From: Tetracentron sinense | Lineage: Eukaryota; Streptophyta; Magnoliopsida; Trochodendrales; Trochodendraceae | NCBI GenBank assembly: GCA_015143295.1 | Contig: CM026554.1 | Coordinates: forward strand, 27,311,215-27,375,214 | Reading direction: 5' to 3' | Length of the DNA: 64,000 bases | Shown here: piece by piece, positions 1 to 12,002 of the stretch | How the letters are laid out: each line of letters starts with the position of its first letter | Position numbering within the stretch: position 1 is the first letter of the stretch | Notes under the pieces: generated by a model | Database searches by the model: none | The model's input: only the letters and a program-made list of their open reading frames with translations | What the model was told of the DNA's origin: nothing | Position numbers and translations under genes: made by a program

Positions 1-230
1 TTTATAGATGAATATCTTCTTGAAGCTTTGATTTGGAATTGTCTTCATTGCTTTGACTTGATCTTTTGCATTGAAAGTTCTTGAATCTTTGCTTAAAGTG
101 AATCCTATATCTCTTGAATACTGTAGACAAAGATGTTCATGGTAGACATTAGTATCTCAAGAGTCATTTCATTATTTATGTTATCATTAAAATTAATAAG
201 GGTCATACGGTTGTAACCTTTAAGCTAACA
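1..230 (-). repeat. Partial 3' LTR of Copia A
   Basis: These bases repeat the last ~230 bp of the LTR at 10275-12002, with a few substitutions. On the minus strand the LTR begins TGTTAGC at 230, the TG expected for an LTR start. The rest lies beyond the window. Confidence 0.93.
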
Positions 231-246
231 ATCTTCCCCTTTTTGA
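231..246 (-). other. Polypurine tract of Copia A
   Basis: On the minus strand the sequence AAAAAGGGGAAGAT abuts the TG of the 3' LTR. A purine run here primes plus-strand DNA synthesis in LTR retrotransposons. The upstream GTGTCATCATC is also present before the Copia B polypurine tracts (47017 and 52921). Confidence 0.85.
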
Positions 247-723
247 TGATGACACAAATAATGGAATGAGATGGGATAAGCTCCCCTTCAACATATATTT
301 TACATAAAAAATTTTAGGAGAGCTCCCCCTAAGCATATGCATATAAGTAAAAACAAGTAGTTTGGAACCAAGAAAAGTTCCACAAAGGAATTCATTTATA
401 TCTTCTTTTAAATACCTAGAGAAATTCTACAAAGGGAATTCATTTAATTTATAAGAATCAAGAGAAGTTCCATGATATTTCAAGTTGAATTAAAGTATAA
501 CATCATAAGAAAAATATATCCAAAAAGATTCATGTATTTCATATGTCAAAAAAAACTACATCCATACAATCAAGCTTTCAAAAAAAATATAACCATATTA
601 TATCATCACATTTCATATCATCACAATATCATATCATCACATATCATCACATTTCCTTTTCTCCCCCTTGACATCATAAAAAAAAAAAAGGAAAACAGAC
701 CCTACAACAGTAGCTAAAAAACT
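247..723 (-). other. Spacer between extra ORF and 3' LTR of Copia A
   Basis: AT-rich untranslated tail of Copia A, with a short run of ATATCATCAC-type repeats near 600-650. The open frame at 472-717 on the plus strand is low-complexity and antisense to the element. I see no gene. Confidence 0.6.
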
Positions 724-2588
724 CTAAATGGACTTCTTCTTCTTGATGGTCATGTACATGGAGTCTTCTTGACTACTGGAGTTGACCAAGGAGGTATCCG
801 AACTATCAGAGGTAGAACTAGAGATGATGGTTGGATCTACATCTTCATCAGATGGAGGATGAGAGATGATAGGATCACCCTTAGAAGGGACTTCTTCTCT
901 TTGCATTGGTTGTTTGCCTTTGTCTTGAAAAGGAGGGCCTTGAGGGGTGCCGGTTGCCAAGCTCACCAAAAAATTATTGATCCTTTTAAGCTCAGAAACA
1001 GCACTCAAAATAATAGAAGCTGACAGGGAATCTTGTTTAGCCATATCCAAGAGCAGTTTACCTTGAGTCTTCATTTGCAGAGCCGAGGACTCGAATCGAC
1101 TCTGGATAACAGTGGTTACTTTTCCAAGCTTTACAAAATCTTCCATCTGATCAGCTGCAAGCTGCTGAATTAGAGTAGTGGCGGTGTCAACTCGATTTTT
1201 GATTACTGTTGTGTCCCTGTTGACATCCCCCAAGATGGACGCAAAATATTTGTTCTCTACCTCGATTCTGAATGTACTCAACAGAGGAAAGCCTTTCTCT
1301 GATTTCAATTCTGAAGTCTACTAAGGAGCCCTCAAGATAGGCCAAATGATCTCGCACTTCAGTCTGCATCCTAGAGGCATGAACTTCCTAAAAATCCAAT
1401 CTCTCTCTAATCTCAGATTGGAAGCTTAGCATTCTAGAGCTTAGAGAGTCGAGTTTCCTCATCATAAGGCTGAGAAGATCATCATTAAAATAAGGCCTTT
1501 GAGGAAGCTCAGGCTGAGCTGAAGAGCCACCAATCTCATACTGAGGTGGGGAAGCTCTGAAGAAAGAAGAGATAGGAGAAAGGGGAGGAGTTCTAGCTGG
1601 AGACAGGATAGGAGGATCAGAATGGAGAGAATGCTCCAAAGGAGGATCAGAATGAAAGTTAGAAGAAGGTGGAATAGGGGAGGTTGTTGGAGTAACAGAT
1701 GTAGAAGGCTGAGAGGTAGAGGTTTTGGGAAACCACTTTTGTAATTCCTTATCCCATTGATATCCCATCTTAGTGAGAGTGGTAGGGCTATAGATATCAT
1801 GATGGGAGGGATGAATGACCTCTAAGGTAGAGTCAAGAGATAGCTCAAAGTGTTTGAAGACATGAGTGAGAAGCTGGCCATAAGGCAGATAGGCATTTTT
1901 CTTGGGTACACATTCAATCATGTTGTGGAAGATAAGGTATCAAAGATCAAAAGGTTGGGTGGTTAGAACACACCAGATCAAGAATATATCAAAATAGGAT
2001 AGGTAATTTTGGCTACCTTTAAGAAATGATGTGGTGGATCAGTCTGGCTTCGAGTGTGAGACTGTTGAGAGAAGGGAGGGAAGCTTTGGAAATGTTCTTA
2101 TTGGAGCTCATAAGCTTTAAAGATTCAATGTGGTTGAATCCAGGATGGATTGGCCATTCATTGGAGGCGAACATTTCGATTTTCCCAGCAGGAAGGGCAA
2201 AAATGGAGGTGATTTCTTCGATGGACAGAGAGATGTCCTTTCCACAGACATAGGAGGTGAATGAATTTTTGGATGGACTGTAATGTAAATGGGAATAAAA
2301 GAGTTTGACGAGTTCAAGGTACAAGGGTTCCTTGAATTCGAGGAGATGGAGCCATCTAAGAGCTTTGAAGAGCTCACAGACGTGACCTAAGCCCCATTCT
2401 ATTAGGATAGATGAATCAAAAAACTTACCATATACAATAAGACAGGAATGGATGACATCTCGGTATCTTCATGCAGCCTTTCTTGTCTTGAAGCACGAAG
2501 CTTGATGTTCATCTTCAATAGGAGCTTCTTCTGTATGTCTTTGCCTTTTAGGTCTTGACTCAACTTCAGCATTCTTCATTCTCACCAT
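724..2588 (-). pseudogene. Extra ORF (aORF) downstream of pol in Copia A
   Basis: Unknown function. I place the start at the ATG at 2588-2586, which opens MVRMKNAEVE followed by a basic stretch (RPKRQRH). The matching ORF in Copia B2 opens MPPRMKNASIE, which supports this start. Downstream come a segment like the N-terminal part of plant 'putative transposon protein' domains (LFYSHLHYS, then YVCGKDISLSIEEI, 2019-2324), a Pro/Ser-rich linker (1388-1921), and a C-terminal part with SSALQMKTQGKLLLDMA and an acidic Ser/Asp tail (724-1308). Frames are broken near 1370, 1930 and 2380. No signal peptide or membrane segment is visible, so this does not look like an envelope protein. Confidence 0.75.
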
Positions 2589-2751
2589 TTAGACTCGGTT
2601 AGGAATCAAATTTAGTAGATTGCAAAAGGTTTTGGAGAGATTATGGAGGTTTGGAGAAGATGAATAGAGTAGAAAAGGTTTTGGGGGGAAGAGGCGAATG
2701 CGGGTAGGAATTGAGAAAGTTTAAAGTGAATGGGTAGATTGGGGATTTCAG

Positions 2752-2964
2752 GGTATTTATGGGCAGAAAGAAAATTTTATTAAAAAATTACACTATCCAG
2801 TCGATTACAAGACTCATCTAATCGACTGGATCTCTCATGTAGTCGTTTAGAACACTGAGGTGATCGACTAAATAGAAGAAAAAACTTTTTGAGAAGATTT
2901 CAGCCTAAACAATCAAGTTTTACACTATCCAGTCGATTAAAAGACTTGTCTGATCGACTGGATA
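2752..2964 (-). promoter_or_regulatory. Candidate internal promoter for the aORF: palindrome cluster plus TATA-like box
   Basis: On the minus strand, imperfect copies of CCAGTCGATT and its complement AATCGACTGG (2794-2964) lie upstream of CATAAATACC (2752-2761), about 165 nt before the aORF ATG. CCAGTCGATTA also occurs in the LTR of this element upstream of its own TATA box. The role is inferred; the motifs and spacing are seen directly. Confidence 0.5.
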
Positions 2965-3179
2965 GAAGAAAAAAAAAATATTTTTTAATTTCTTCTAAAT
3001 CCAACTTTCTACACATTGACACTATTCACTCATTTCAAAACATCAATTAATAGTATAAATCAGTCTTAATTTGTTGAAAGTATATTTCGATTAATTTCAT
3101 TGAATTTTAACAGATTTTGAGCTTTCACTTATAAGAAGATTTCATTTGTATATTAGGCTTTGGTTTCAAACATTTGAGT

Positions 3180-4820
3180 TTATAAGACTTCGAATAGCTT
3201 GCCTATACCCAGTTCTCTTCTTAAAGTACTAAACCTATCATGTTGAAGGGGTTTTGTGAATATATCAGCAAGTTAGTTGTTTGTATCAACAAACTCCAAT
3301 ACAACATCCTCATTTTATACATGATCTCTAATAAAATGATATCTGATTTCAATATATCTAGTTCTTGAGTGTTGAATAAGATTCTTAGTCATACATATGT
3401 CACTTGTATTGTCACATTTGATTGGAATATTAGAATAAACTAATTTAAAGTCTTCTAACTGTTGTTTCATGTATAGAGTTTGAGCACAATAGTTTCTAAT
3501 AGCTATATATTCAGCCTCGGCTGTAGATAAAGTCACAGAATTTTGTTTCTTGCTAAACCATGAAACAAGAGAACACCCTAAGAAATGACAAGTACCACTA
3601 GTACTTTTTCTATCAATTTTATATCCGGCAAAGTCTGCATCTGAATAGCTTATTAACTCTAATGAAGTATTTTTTGGATACCAAAGTCCTAGATCAGTTG
3701 ATCCTAATAAGTATCTAAAATTTTTTTTAATAGTAACTTAGTGAGATTCTTTTAGACAAGACTGAAATCTAGCACATAAGCATACACTAAACATAATGTC
3801 AGGTCTGCTAGCAGTTAGGTACAGTAGACTTCTTATCGTGCCTCTATATCTTTTCATCAACACTTTTGCCATTTTCATCTTTATCTAGTTTGGTTGATGG
3901 ACTCATGGGAGTATCTATTACTTTGGTATTTTCCATGCCAAATTTTTTAAGAAGTTCTTTAATATACTTAGCTTGATTTATGAAAGTTCTTTGTTTAGTT
4001 TGCTTTATTTGAAGTCCAAGAAAGAATGTTAATTTTCCCATCATGCTCATTTCAAATTCTTTTTACATAACATTAGCAAACTATTTACACAAAGATTCAT
4101 TTGTAGAACCAAATATAATATCATCAACATAGATTTGAACTAAAAGCATATCATTTGATTCTTTTTTCACAAATAAAGTTATATCAATTTTTCCTCTTAT
4201 GAATTTATTATAAACTAAAAATTATTTAATCTATCATACCAAGCTCTAGGAGCTTGCTTTAATCCATACAAAGCTTTAGTTAATTTATACATATGATTGG
4301 GTAGATTATGGTTTTCAAAGCAAGAAGGTTGTTCTACATAGACTTTCTTAGAAATGAATCCATTTAGAAATATACTTTTTATATCCATTTGGAATAGCTT
4401 GAAGTCTTTATGACTTATAAAGGCAAGTAGCATTCTAATGGTTTCAAGTCTAGCAATCGGGGCAAAGTTTCATCATAGTCTATCCGCTCTTCTTGGTTGT
4501 AACCTTGAGCTACCAATTTAGCTTTGTTTTCTTTAATAACATTTTTAGATTCATCCTTTTTATTTCTAAAAACTCATTTAATACCAATTACTGACTTATC
4601 ATATGGCCTAGGTACTAAATCCCAAACTTGGTTTTTTTCAAATTGGTTAAGTTCTTCTTATATTGCAATGCCCCCACGATTCATCTTCAATAGCTTCATG
4701 AGCATTCTTAGGTTCAATTTGAGAAAGGAAAGCTAGATTATTACATATGTTTCTTCTTGTTCTAACTCTTTTTTCCAAGTCACCAAAGATTAGGTCTTTA
4801 GGATGATCTTTAATTGATTT
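3180..4820 (-). pseudogene. Copia A reverse transcriptase and RNase H (broken)
   Basis: RT begins near 4820 with a degraded WxxAxxEE-type region (4640-4820), continues with FQMDIKSIFLNG and [14 protein letters not shown] (4215-4433), the catalytic IYVDD at about 4121-4133, and FFLGLQIKQ (3844-4050). RNase H follows with LSTAEAEY and IKCDNTS (3315-3536), ending in an RRELG-like tail near 3180. It would copy element RNA to DNA in virus-like particles. At least four frame breaks make it non-functional, although the YVDD residues survive. Confidence 0.9.
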
Positions 4821-5858
4821 TCAAGCTCTAGGAAGTTTAGTTGATTCTTTAATGTCAATTTTTTCCCCATCTTCATTTTTAATAAGATTATCATTATTAG
4901 GTTCATTGTGCTCTTGTTGTTCCTTTTCTTGATTAGTTAATTCAAGATTAGAGATTTTTATAGAAATTTTCTCAATTTGAATATATTCATCATCTTCATT
5001 TGGTTTAGTCTTTTCAAATGGATTAGCTTCTTCAAAGACTACATGAATAGATTCTTCAACCATTAAAGATTTCTTATTAAACACTCTATAAGCTTTGCTA
5101 TTATTTGAATATCTTACGAAGATTCCTTCATCTGCTTTAGGATCAAATTTCTTTATGTGATATTTATCATTAAGAATAAAGCATTTACAATTAAACACCT
5201 TAAAGTATCTAATATTAGGGGATCTTCCTTTCCATAGCTCATTGGGGGTTTTTATTAATTTGTTTCTTGTGATTACTCTATTAATAACATAACAAGAGGT
5301 ATTGATGGCTTCAGTCCAAAAATAATTAGGAGTTTTATGCTCATTTAGCATTGTTCTAGTCATCTCTTGAAGAGATCTATTCTTCCTTTCAACAACTCTA
5401 TTTTGTTGTAGAGTTCTAAGAGCTGAGAAGTTATGGTCAAAACCATTTTCTTCATAAAATAGCTCAAGCTCCTTATTCTTGAACTCTTCACCTCTATCAC
5501 TTCTTATATTATTAATAGCATAGCCTTGTTCATTTTGTACTCTTTTACAGAATTTTTTAAATAGATTAGGTGTTTCACTTTTGTGTGATAAAAACAATAC
5601 TCATGTATATTTAGAATAGTCATCAACGATTACAATGGCATATGTTTTACCACTTAGGCTAGCTACTTCATTTGGCCTAAATAAGTCCATATGAAAAAGT
5701 TCTAAAGGCCTAGAGGTTGAGATTACTTTCTTATTCTTAAAAGAGGATTTTATTTGTTTTCCAAGTTGGCATGCATCATAGATTTTATCTTTGATAAAAG
5801 TGGTCTTTGGAAGACCTTTCATTAAGTCATTCTTAAATAATTTTGAAAGCAAATCCAT
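4821..5858 (-). pseudogene. Copia A integrase (broken)
   Basis: The core DDE residues can be placed: D in FHMDLF (~5686), D in IRSDRGEEF (~5497) and E in VVERKNRSLQ (~5390). The C-terminal half contains the copia motif NPFEK after a VFNKKSLMVEES stretch. The N-terminal zinc finger is degraded: the first Cys of the usual CxxC is Tyr in YDACQLGKQ. A frame break at about 5600 separates the zinc-finger part from the core. It would insert element DNA into the genome. Confidence 0.9.
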
Positions 5859-6095
5859 ACTTGCATGACCTAATCGTCTATGCCACAGTCAACTAGCTTC
5901 ATTTAAAGCAAATAAACTCATCATGTTTTGAGAAGTTAAATCATCAAATTCAAAAGTATAAACATTCTAATTTTTATGTGCTATAAACAAGGTATTGATA
6001 TTATCCTTATCTTTAATTATGTATAGGTTTGATTTAAAAGAAACATTTAATCATTTATCACATAGTTGGCTAATGCTAATTAAATTATGTTTAAG

Positions 6096-6317
6096 TCATT
6101 TTACTAATAAAGCATTTTCAATAAGAGTAGAAGAATTCTTACCAACATTACCTATGCCGATGATCTTCCCCTTCGTGTCGTCCCCGAATGTCATATGCCC
6201 TCCATCTTTAGGAGAGATTGATACGAATAAATCTTTGTTTCCACTCATGTGCCTTGAACAGCCACTATCCAAAAACCATACTGATTTGAAGGAATTGGAT
6301 TTGAAGCATACATACAA
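6096..6317 (-). pseudogene. Copia A aspartic protease domain
   Basis: The active-site motif WFLDSGCSRHMSG is intact and followed by GGHMTFGDDTKGKI and a GIGNVG loop, the usual copia protease layout. It would cleave the Gag-Pol polyprotein. Stops on both sides cut it off from gag and integrase. Confidence 0.88.
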
Positions 6318-6755
6318 GATAAGTTCAAGTAACTTTCTTTGGTACCCAAATCATCTTGGGTCCTCCATAGTTAGTCTTGGGAGGGGAACTTCCTTTTGGA
6401 ACCCAAATCTTTCTTACTACCTCCTTTTTGTTAGAAATATAAAATACACTTGAAGGAGTAGTTGAACTACAATTATGTCAAGTCCAACCTTTCCAAAAAC
6501 ACATGTTTGTTGGCCCAAAATTCTTGGCAAATTCTTTTCTCCAGTGGATAGTCTAAAAGCTATCTTGGTCAAGTCTTTGACCTTTGCTTTATTTTCATCA
6601 CAATTACATGTAGGAATTGGAGATGATTGAACCTTTTCTTAAATTTTCAATTCTTCATTTTCTTTTAAGAGACTTTCTTGTGATGTAAGAAACATAAGGA
6701 TTTCCTTTTTAAGAAATTTATTTTTAGAAGCAAGTTTTCTAAATTTAGTGTATAG

Positions 6756-7010
6756 TTAATCAAATGCTTCTCTAATTTCTTCATAGGAAACAAAGTCATT
6801 AGAGGAAGAAGTTACCTCATCATTTTCAAGTGCCATGAGGCTCAAATTTGCAGTCTCCTCATCACTTGATGCTTCAGAGTTGTTGTCCTCTAAGTCATCC
6901 CAAGTGGCCTTCATGGCCCTCTTTTTGTACTTCTTACTCTTGATAAGTTGAAGACATTCCGATCTCATATGTCCAAGTTTCTTGCATTCATAGCAAGTGA
7001 TCGAGTCCTT
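6756..7010 (-). pseudogene. Copia A Gag nucleocapsid end with CCHC zinc knuckle
   Basis: Minus-strand translation gives CYECKKLGHMRSEC (CX2CX4HX4C) just inside 6969-7010, followed by an acidic stretch (DDLEDNNSEASSDEE). This is the RNA-binding knuckle belonging to the gag at 9341-10210, now separated from it by a 2325 bp insertion. Confidence 0.88.
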
Positions 7011-7015
7011 CTTGC

Positions 7016-9340
7016 TGAAGGGGGATCCAGATAAAAATTTATACGGAAACTGGATCCTGATGATCTTTACACCATAGAAAGCAACTAAAATTATCTACTC
7101 ATTTTAGTCATATTACCTCAGTGAATAATGTTCACCAATGAAGCTAAATCCACTCGAACTATCAAAAATATTTGTAGAGATTTCTCGAAGAAATACTCGA
7201 AGCTCGATCCTTGTTCTTCGTTATCCCCACGAAGCTTTGGAATCTCTACTTGGCCTTTGAAGAAGAAAAGAGAAAGAGATTTATGAAAATAGACTTTCTA
7301 TCTTCACCAAATACTTAGGGTTCCAAACCCTAGCCTTGAAAATCCCTTAGGGTTCAAAACCCTAGCTTACAAAAACCTTTGGGGATTCTCCCTTAATCTC
7401 ACGAAAATCCAAGAGGGGCTCTCCCTTGGCTCACACGAAAATTACCCTTTGGGTTTTTCTATTCTCCCTCTATAAACTCACGAAAATTCTGGGGAAATAA
7501 TAATCTCTTCTTTGGCTTACGGTTTGGTGTTGGGGTTATATAGATGTGGATCTTATCCACATCTAGATTTCCTAATCACTATCCAATAATGAAACTTGTC
7601 CCTTGGAGTTTCTAATTTAATAGACTCCTAATTAATTCATAATTAATTAGTTGTTATAAACTTTTTAATTTGGGATTCCTTTTCCTAAAAGGATTCCTAA
7701 ATTAAAAAGATATAACTAACTCCTAAATTGTAGGGATCCAACCAACTCCCTACATAATAGGGATATTAAAATCCCTACTAAATAGGGATTCTAATCTAAT
7801 TAGAAAGACCAAAGAGAGGGGGGCGTGAGCTAGTGATGGGCGTGAGACTTAGGGAGTCTTGGTCTCCAAGGTTTTGACTAAAGTAAAACCTTCTCTCTTA
7901 TTTTCTTGTTTTCCAAGTAAGAGATCTTATCCCACATGATAAGGGCTAGTTTAATTAATAATTATCTATTAACCAATTCCCTATATAATAGGGATTCTAT
8001 AAGTGGGCGCCCACCCTAGGGAGATTATCCCATGGGCTTGGGCCTACCCTTAAGGTCCATCCTTATGGTTTTAATTGAATGGGTCAAACTCATATTCCCT
8101 TATTTTTGGTTCATTAAATAATGATTAATATTACTCTTTAATTTAAATTAACAATTAATTTAAACCATAGATTAACATTTAATCTATTTAATAAAGATTA
8201 ATTTTTAATCCTTTAAATAATTTGTTAACTTTCAATCAATAATTTGAGCTTGTATTTCTTATATGAGCATCTCCAAAGATTGCTCTGGGACATTCTAACC
8301 CTAGCTTACCCAATGTTATTCCATTGACCCTAAAAAGGAATTACATCGGAATTGCAAGTGACGTGAGATATCCATGTTGCAATTGAATCCCAATGTAAGA
8401 ACATTAACCAATACGGAACCCGTCACCTGAACTTTTTAATTCAATTGATCATTCCAATTACATTATCCCTAATGGGCCTTCGAGATTGTTTATACTACGT
8501 AACTCATAGCCTATTGAACATCATCCGGGTTTCTAAGACTTCTGATTAAGCCATGAGAAACAATTTCTAATGTAAAATATTTTGAGTAAATCATTTGATA
8601 AGTATAATATCTTTTAATAAAAGTATATTTCAAAACTTATTTTGATTTCAAAATCACCTGCGCAGGATTTAAACTTAATCAACTGTCTTACCCGAAACTT
8701 TGATAATCTCTCAAATTAATGAGCATAGATTTTTTGTTTGAAATTCATCATGACTCGAACAGCTTCCTGACTATCCAACTGTCACTGTATTGTATTTCCT
8801 AAGGTAGAAAATACTTTGGTGGAATAAAAAAAGTCAGATCACTGCTCAGTCATAGATGAACTCATCAGATCTAAGGATCATCGAAACTGTTCAATGTGAA
8901 TGAGAGACCCACTATTTGATCGTATATTTATGTAAGAGGTCTCTCACATTAAATGCAATCATTCAGTGTACATTTAAGCACCCATATGCTGATGTGTAGT
9001 CTCCACTACAATAGTTTGAGATAAAAATACATCTCAACCATAGAGAACATCTTAGTATTCTGGCAGCCATATAAGTGAAGTGCTCAGCTTCACCTATAGC
9101 TGTGACTATATAAGGTATAAGGATCTGAAAAGTTATATCTGCCTGTGATAATCCAATTACATAACTTTCCTACAATATATCCTAAAAGACCTTTATTGAT
9201 ATCTCATATCGTATAGATCATCTCATGATCATGGTCAATTAACCATAATGAATACACAATAGATTAAGAAGAAGTCTTTATTAATCAAATTAATAAAAAT
9301 CTAACAATCTAAATGACTTTTCTGGGCATCATGTTTAACA
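7016..9340 (-). mobile_element. Solo LTR (2325 bp) inserted in Copia A gag, TSD CTTGC
   Basis: The plus-strand ends are TGAAGG and TTTAACA, with perfect 5 bp direct repeats CTTGC at 7011-7015 and 9341-9345. Removing the insert and one repeat rejoins gag to its zinc knuckle. There are no internal coding domains and no terminal repeats inside, so a solo LTR fits best. A TATA-like CTATATAACC on the minus strand (near 7540) supports minus orientation. The U5 end carries an inverted GGATCCAG/CTGGATCC pair (7023-7057). It is a family not otherwise seen here. Confidence 0.85.
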
Positions 9341-10210
9341 CTTGCTTCGTTCTCCCTCTGATATTTCTTTGGAGAACTCCTTGTATGGCCTCTTCTTGAA
9401 GTTCTTCATGTGTTTCAGAAATTTCTTGAACTTCCTTGCCATTAAAGAGAAGTCATCATCTCCCTCACTTTCTTCTTCTTCTTCACTCTCAACAGGTTGA
9501 GAGGCTTTCAAGGTCATGCTTCTTCTTGCTCTAGGTTCATCTGATTGATGTTCCTTCATTATGATTTCATGAGTCATAAGGGAACCCAGAAGCTCATCCA
9601 TACCCAATTTGGTGAGGTCTTTGGCTTCCTGAATAGCTGTTACTTTGGGAGACCAGTCATTTAGCAGAGATCGCAGAATCTTCCTCATGATTTTTGCATT
9701 TGTATACGTTTTACCAAGAGATTTTAAACAATTAATAATGTTAGTAAAACGTGTAAACATATCTGCAATTGACTCATCCTTCTCCATATTAAACAGTTCA
9801 TATTTGTGAACTAACATATTGATTTTTTCATCTTTCACTTGGTTAGTTCCCTCATATGTAACTTGCAATTTATCCCAAATTTCTTTGGCTGAATCACAGC
9901 CTGATACTCTATTGAACTCTTGAGGACTAAGGGCACAATAGAGGTTGCTAATAGCCTTAGCATTTATTTGAATTAGCCTAATGTCAGTTTCATCCCATTC
10001 TTTCTCAACCTTAGGAATTTGCACATCATTGATGGTCTTGAAAGAAAGATGGGGACCCTTGATGATTACTTTCCAGCATTGATAATCTAAAGCTTGGATG
10101 TAATACATCATTCTGGTCTTCCAGTAATTATAGTGTTCTCCATTAAACAAGGGTGGTCTAATTGTGGATTGTCCCTCTCCTACGATAGCTACAAAACTAT
10201 TGCTTGTCAT
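9341..10210 (-). pseudogene. Copia A Gag capsid region
   Basis: Starts MTSNSFVAIVGEGQS and contains the copia Gag signatures RPPLFNGEHYNYWKTRM, a WDKLQVTYEGT segment and a charged EEEEESEGDDD stretch before the C-terminus. This domain forms the particle shell. About 290 codons are open. The stop at 9335-9337 is supplied by the inserted solo LTR, and the real continuation is the zinc knuckle at 6756-7010. Confidence 0.92.
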
Positions 10211-10260
10211 TTTAAAATCTTTTGAACTCTACGATTTTTTAGATTAAGTAAGAGTTTCTA

Positions 10261-10272
10261 GCTCTAATACCA
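10261..10272 (-). other. Primer binding site of Copia A
   Basis: Minus strand TGGTATTAGAGC lies two bases inside the 5' LTR. It differs at one base from the classic copia site complementary to the 3' end of initiator methionine tRNA, which primes minus-strand DNA. Confidence 0.9.
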
Positions 10273-10274
10273 CT

Positions 10275-12002
10275 TGTTGCCCAGATGTGGACCCTAGAGG
10301 GTGGTGGTCAATGGTAGATTTAAAACTTGTTTTCCCTTTTAATGCGGAATTAAAAATTCAAAGAGAAATGCAGCTAACAGATAATATAGAAATCAAATAG
10401 CAAGATAATCTAAGAGATAGAAAAGAGAAAAAGAATTGCAAACTCAGTTGTTAACGAGGTTCGGCAATCTCCAGCCTACTCCTCGCCTCTACAAACCGCA
10501 AGAGGTTTCAGGTTTCACTACGATCCTTGATCATACAAACTCCTTCACAGGTGAAGCCTAAACCCTTTTACAATCTCTCTTCTGGTCGAGATGCAACCTT
10601 ACCATCCCTCTTCAGGTTAGGATGGAACCTATTACCATCAGAGCACAGACCTCTCTGAAAAAAACAAAGTTGCAGCTTCAATACAAGAATACGCAAGTTC
10701 TTGACTGTTACAGATTGAGGTTTTGGATTTGCAATCCAAAATAAAGAACTCCTTTTGAGTTAGATTTGAATGGAATCTTAAACTCTAAGAAATCTCTTAA
10801 ATAGATGATTTAGATTCAGCTCAGTGAGAAAACAAAGTACCGTTTCTCAAGATTGGCATTTTTTAGCTTGTGTGAATGATTGATCAATAAAACAATGTAA
10901 TCTTGGCTAGTTCTTTTTTTTAAAATTCAAATATCATCTCTTTTTATAGTAATCTAATATTTATTACCGTTGGTGAACATTTAATGAGAAATCACCCGTT
11001 ATTAATATAACCGTTGAGCATTAAAGGCAAGTTTCAGTTTTTCTTAGGTCATCCAGTCGATTAGAAGAGTCTTTTGATCAGCTGGATGATCACTAGATTG
11101 GATGGATCAGTCATATGATCTACTAAATGATAAAAACCACATTTTGAGCTTTTTGTTCTAGCTAGTCAAACACAAGGGTTGTGTGATCGAATGGATGGAA
11201 AACCTGATCAACTAGACGGTCCTCCTGATCGGTTGGATAGACCAAAAAAGAGTCAGATCTTGGTTTTCTTAGACATTAATGATTTGCACGATTTCCAAAG
11301 TCTTTTGACATTTAATATGGATTCATAATGAGTTTCAACTTGATCAATACATGCAAACAAATTTTGACAAAATTTGTTCTATCCAATGAATTACAGGACT
11401 TGCCTGATCAACTGGATGATCTGCCTGATCGGATGGATGGCCTATCTGATCAACTGGATAGACCATTTTCTTTACTAAATCCATTTTTCAAAACCTTTAA
11501 GATTGGATCTGATTACAAGGTTTTGTACTTAACCTTTATGAGAAAGATGATCATGTTTTATGGTACTTAATTATATTTTTATATTGGTTTAAGGAACCTA
11601 TGATCAATCTAAGATATTTTGAGCTTTTCACCAAATCACCACTTGAGGATTTTTACAAAAAAAACCTAGACAAACCACTGACTAACTATTCTTAGACCTT
11701 GATGGATTTGATCCTTTCTTTCTTTGGTCTTCAGTAGCACTGCCTCAAAGACGATCTTCCAGAATCCTTTTTGTTTATAGATGAATATCTTCTTGAAGCT
11801 TTGATTTGGAATTGTCTTCATTGCTTTGACTTGATCTTTTGCATTGAAAGTTCTTGAATCTTTACTTAAAGTGAATCCTATATCTCTTTAATACTGTAGA
11901 CAAAGATGTTCATGGTAGACATTAGTATATCAAGAGTCATTTCATATATATGTTATCATTAAAATTAATGAGGGTCAAACGGTTGTCACCTTTAGGCTAA
12001 CA
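10275..12002 (-). repeat. 5' LTR of Copia A (1728 bp)
   Basis: Begins TGTTAGCC and ends GGGCAACA on the minus strand. A TATA box, ACTATAAAAA, lies at 10941-10950. Upstream of it, in U3, is a cluster of dyad-like motifs (11040-11465) built on CCAGTCGATTA, TGATCAACTGGAT and related forms. The polyadenylation site was not located. Confidence 0.92.
11040..11465 (-). promoter_or_regulatory. Dyad motif cluster in U3 of Copia A LTR
   Basis: Roughly nine imperfect copies of a GATCRACTGGAT-like half-site and its complement. Examples are CATCCAGTCGATTA at 11050, TGATCAACTGGATG near 11405 and TGATCAACTGGATA near 11448. The nearest copy is ~100 bp upstream of the TATA box at 10941-10950. The enhancer role is inferred. 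Confidence 0.5.

Larger units (their letters stand above)
1..12002 (-). mobile_element. Copia A: SIRE-like Ty1/copia retrotransposon, 3' LTR cut by window edge
   Basis: The element reads right to left: 5' LTR (10275-12002), primer site, gag, protease, integrase, RT/RNase H, an extra ORF, polypurine tract and the end of the 3' LTR (1-230). Bases 1-230 match 11772-12002 almost throughout, which fixes both LTRs. The order protease-integrase-RT is diagnostic of copia, and the extra ORF after pol is the arrangement of the SIRE/Maximus lineage. A solo LTR at 7016-9340 interrupts gag. The right flank after the LTR is AATCG; the left target duplication lies outside the window. All frames have stops or shifts, so the copy is not autonomous. 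Confidence 0.93.

Noticed and set aside
724..2588. Retroviral-type envelope gene in Copia A
   Set aside because: Position after pol would fit, but there is no signal peptide, membrane segment or cysteine-rich ectodomain.
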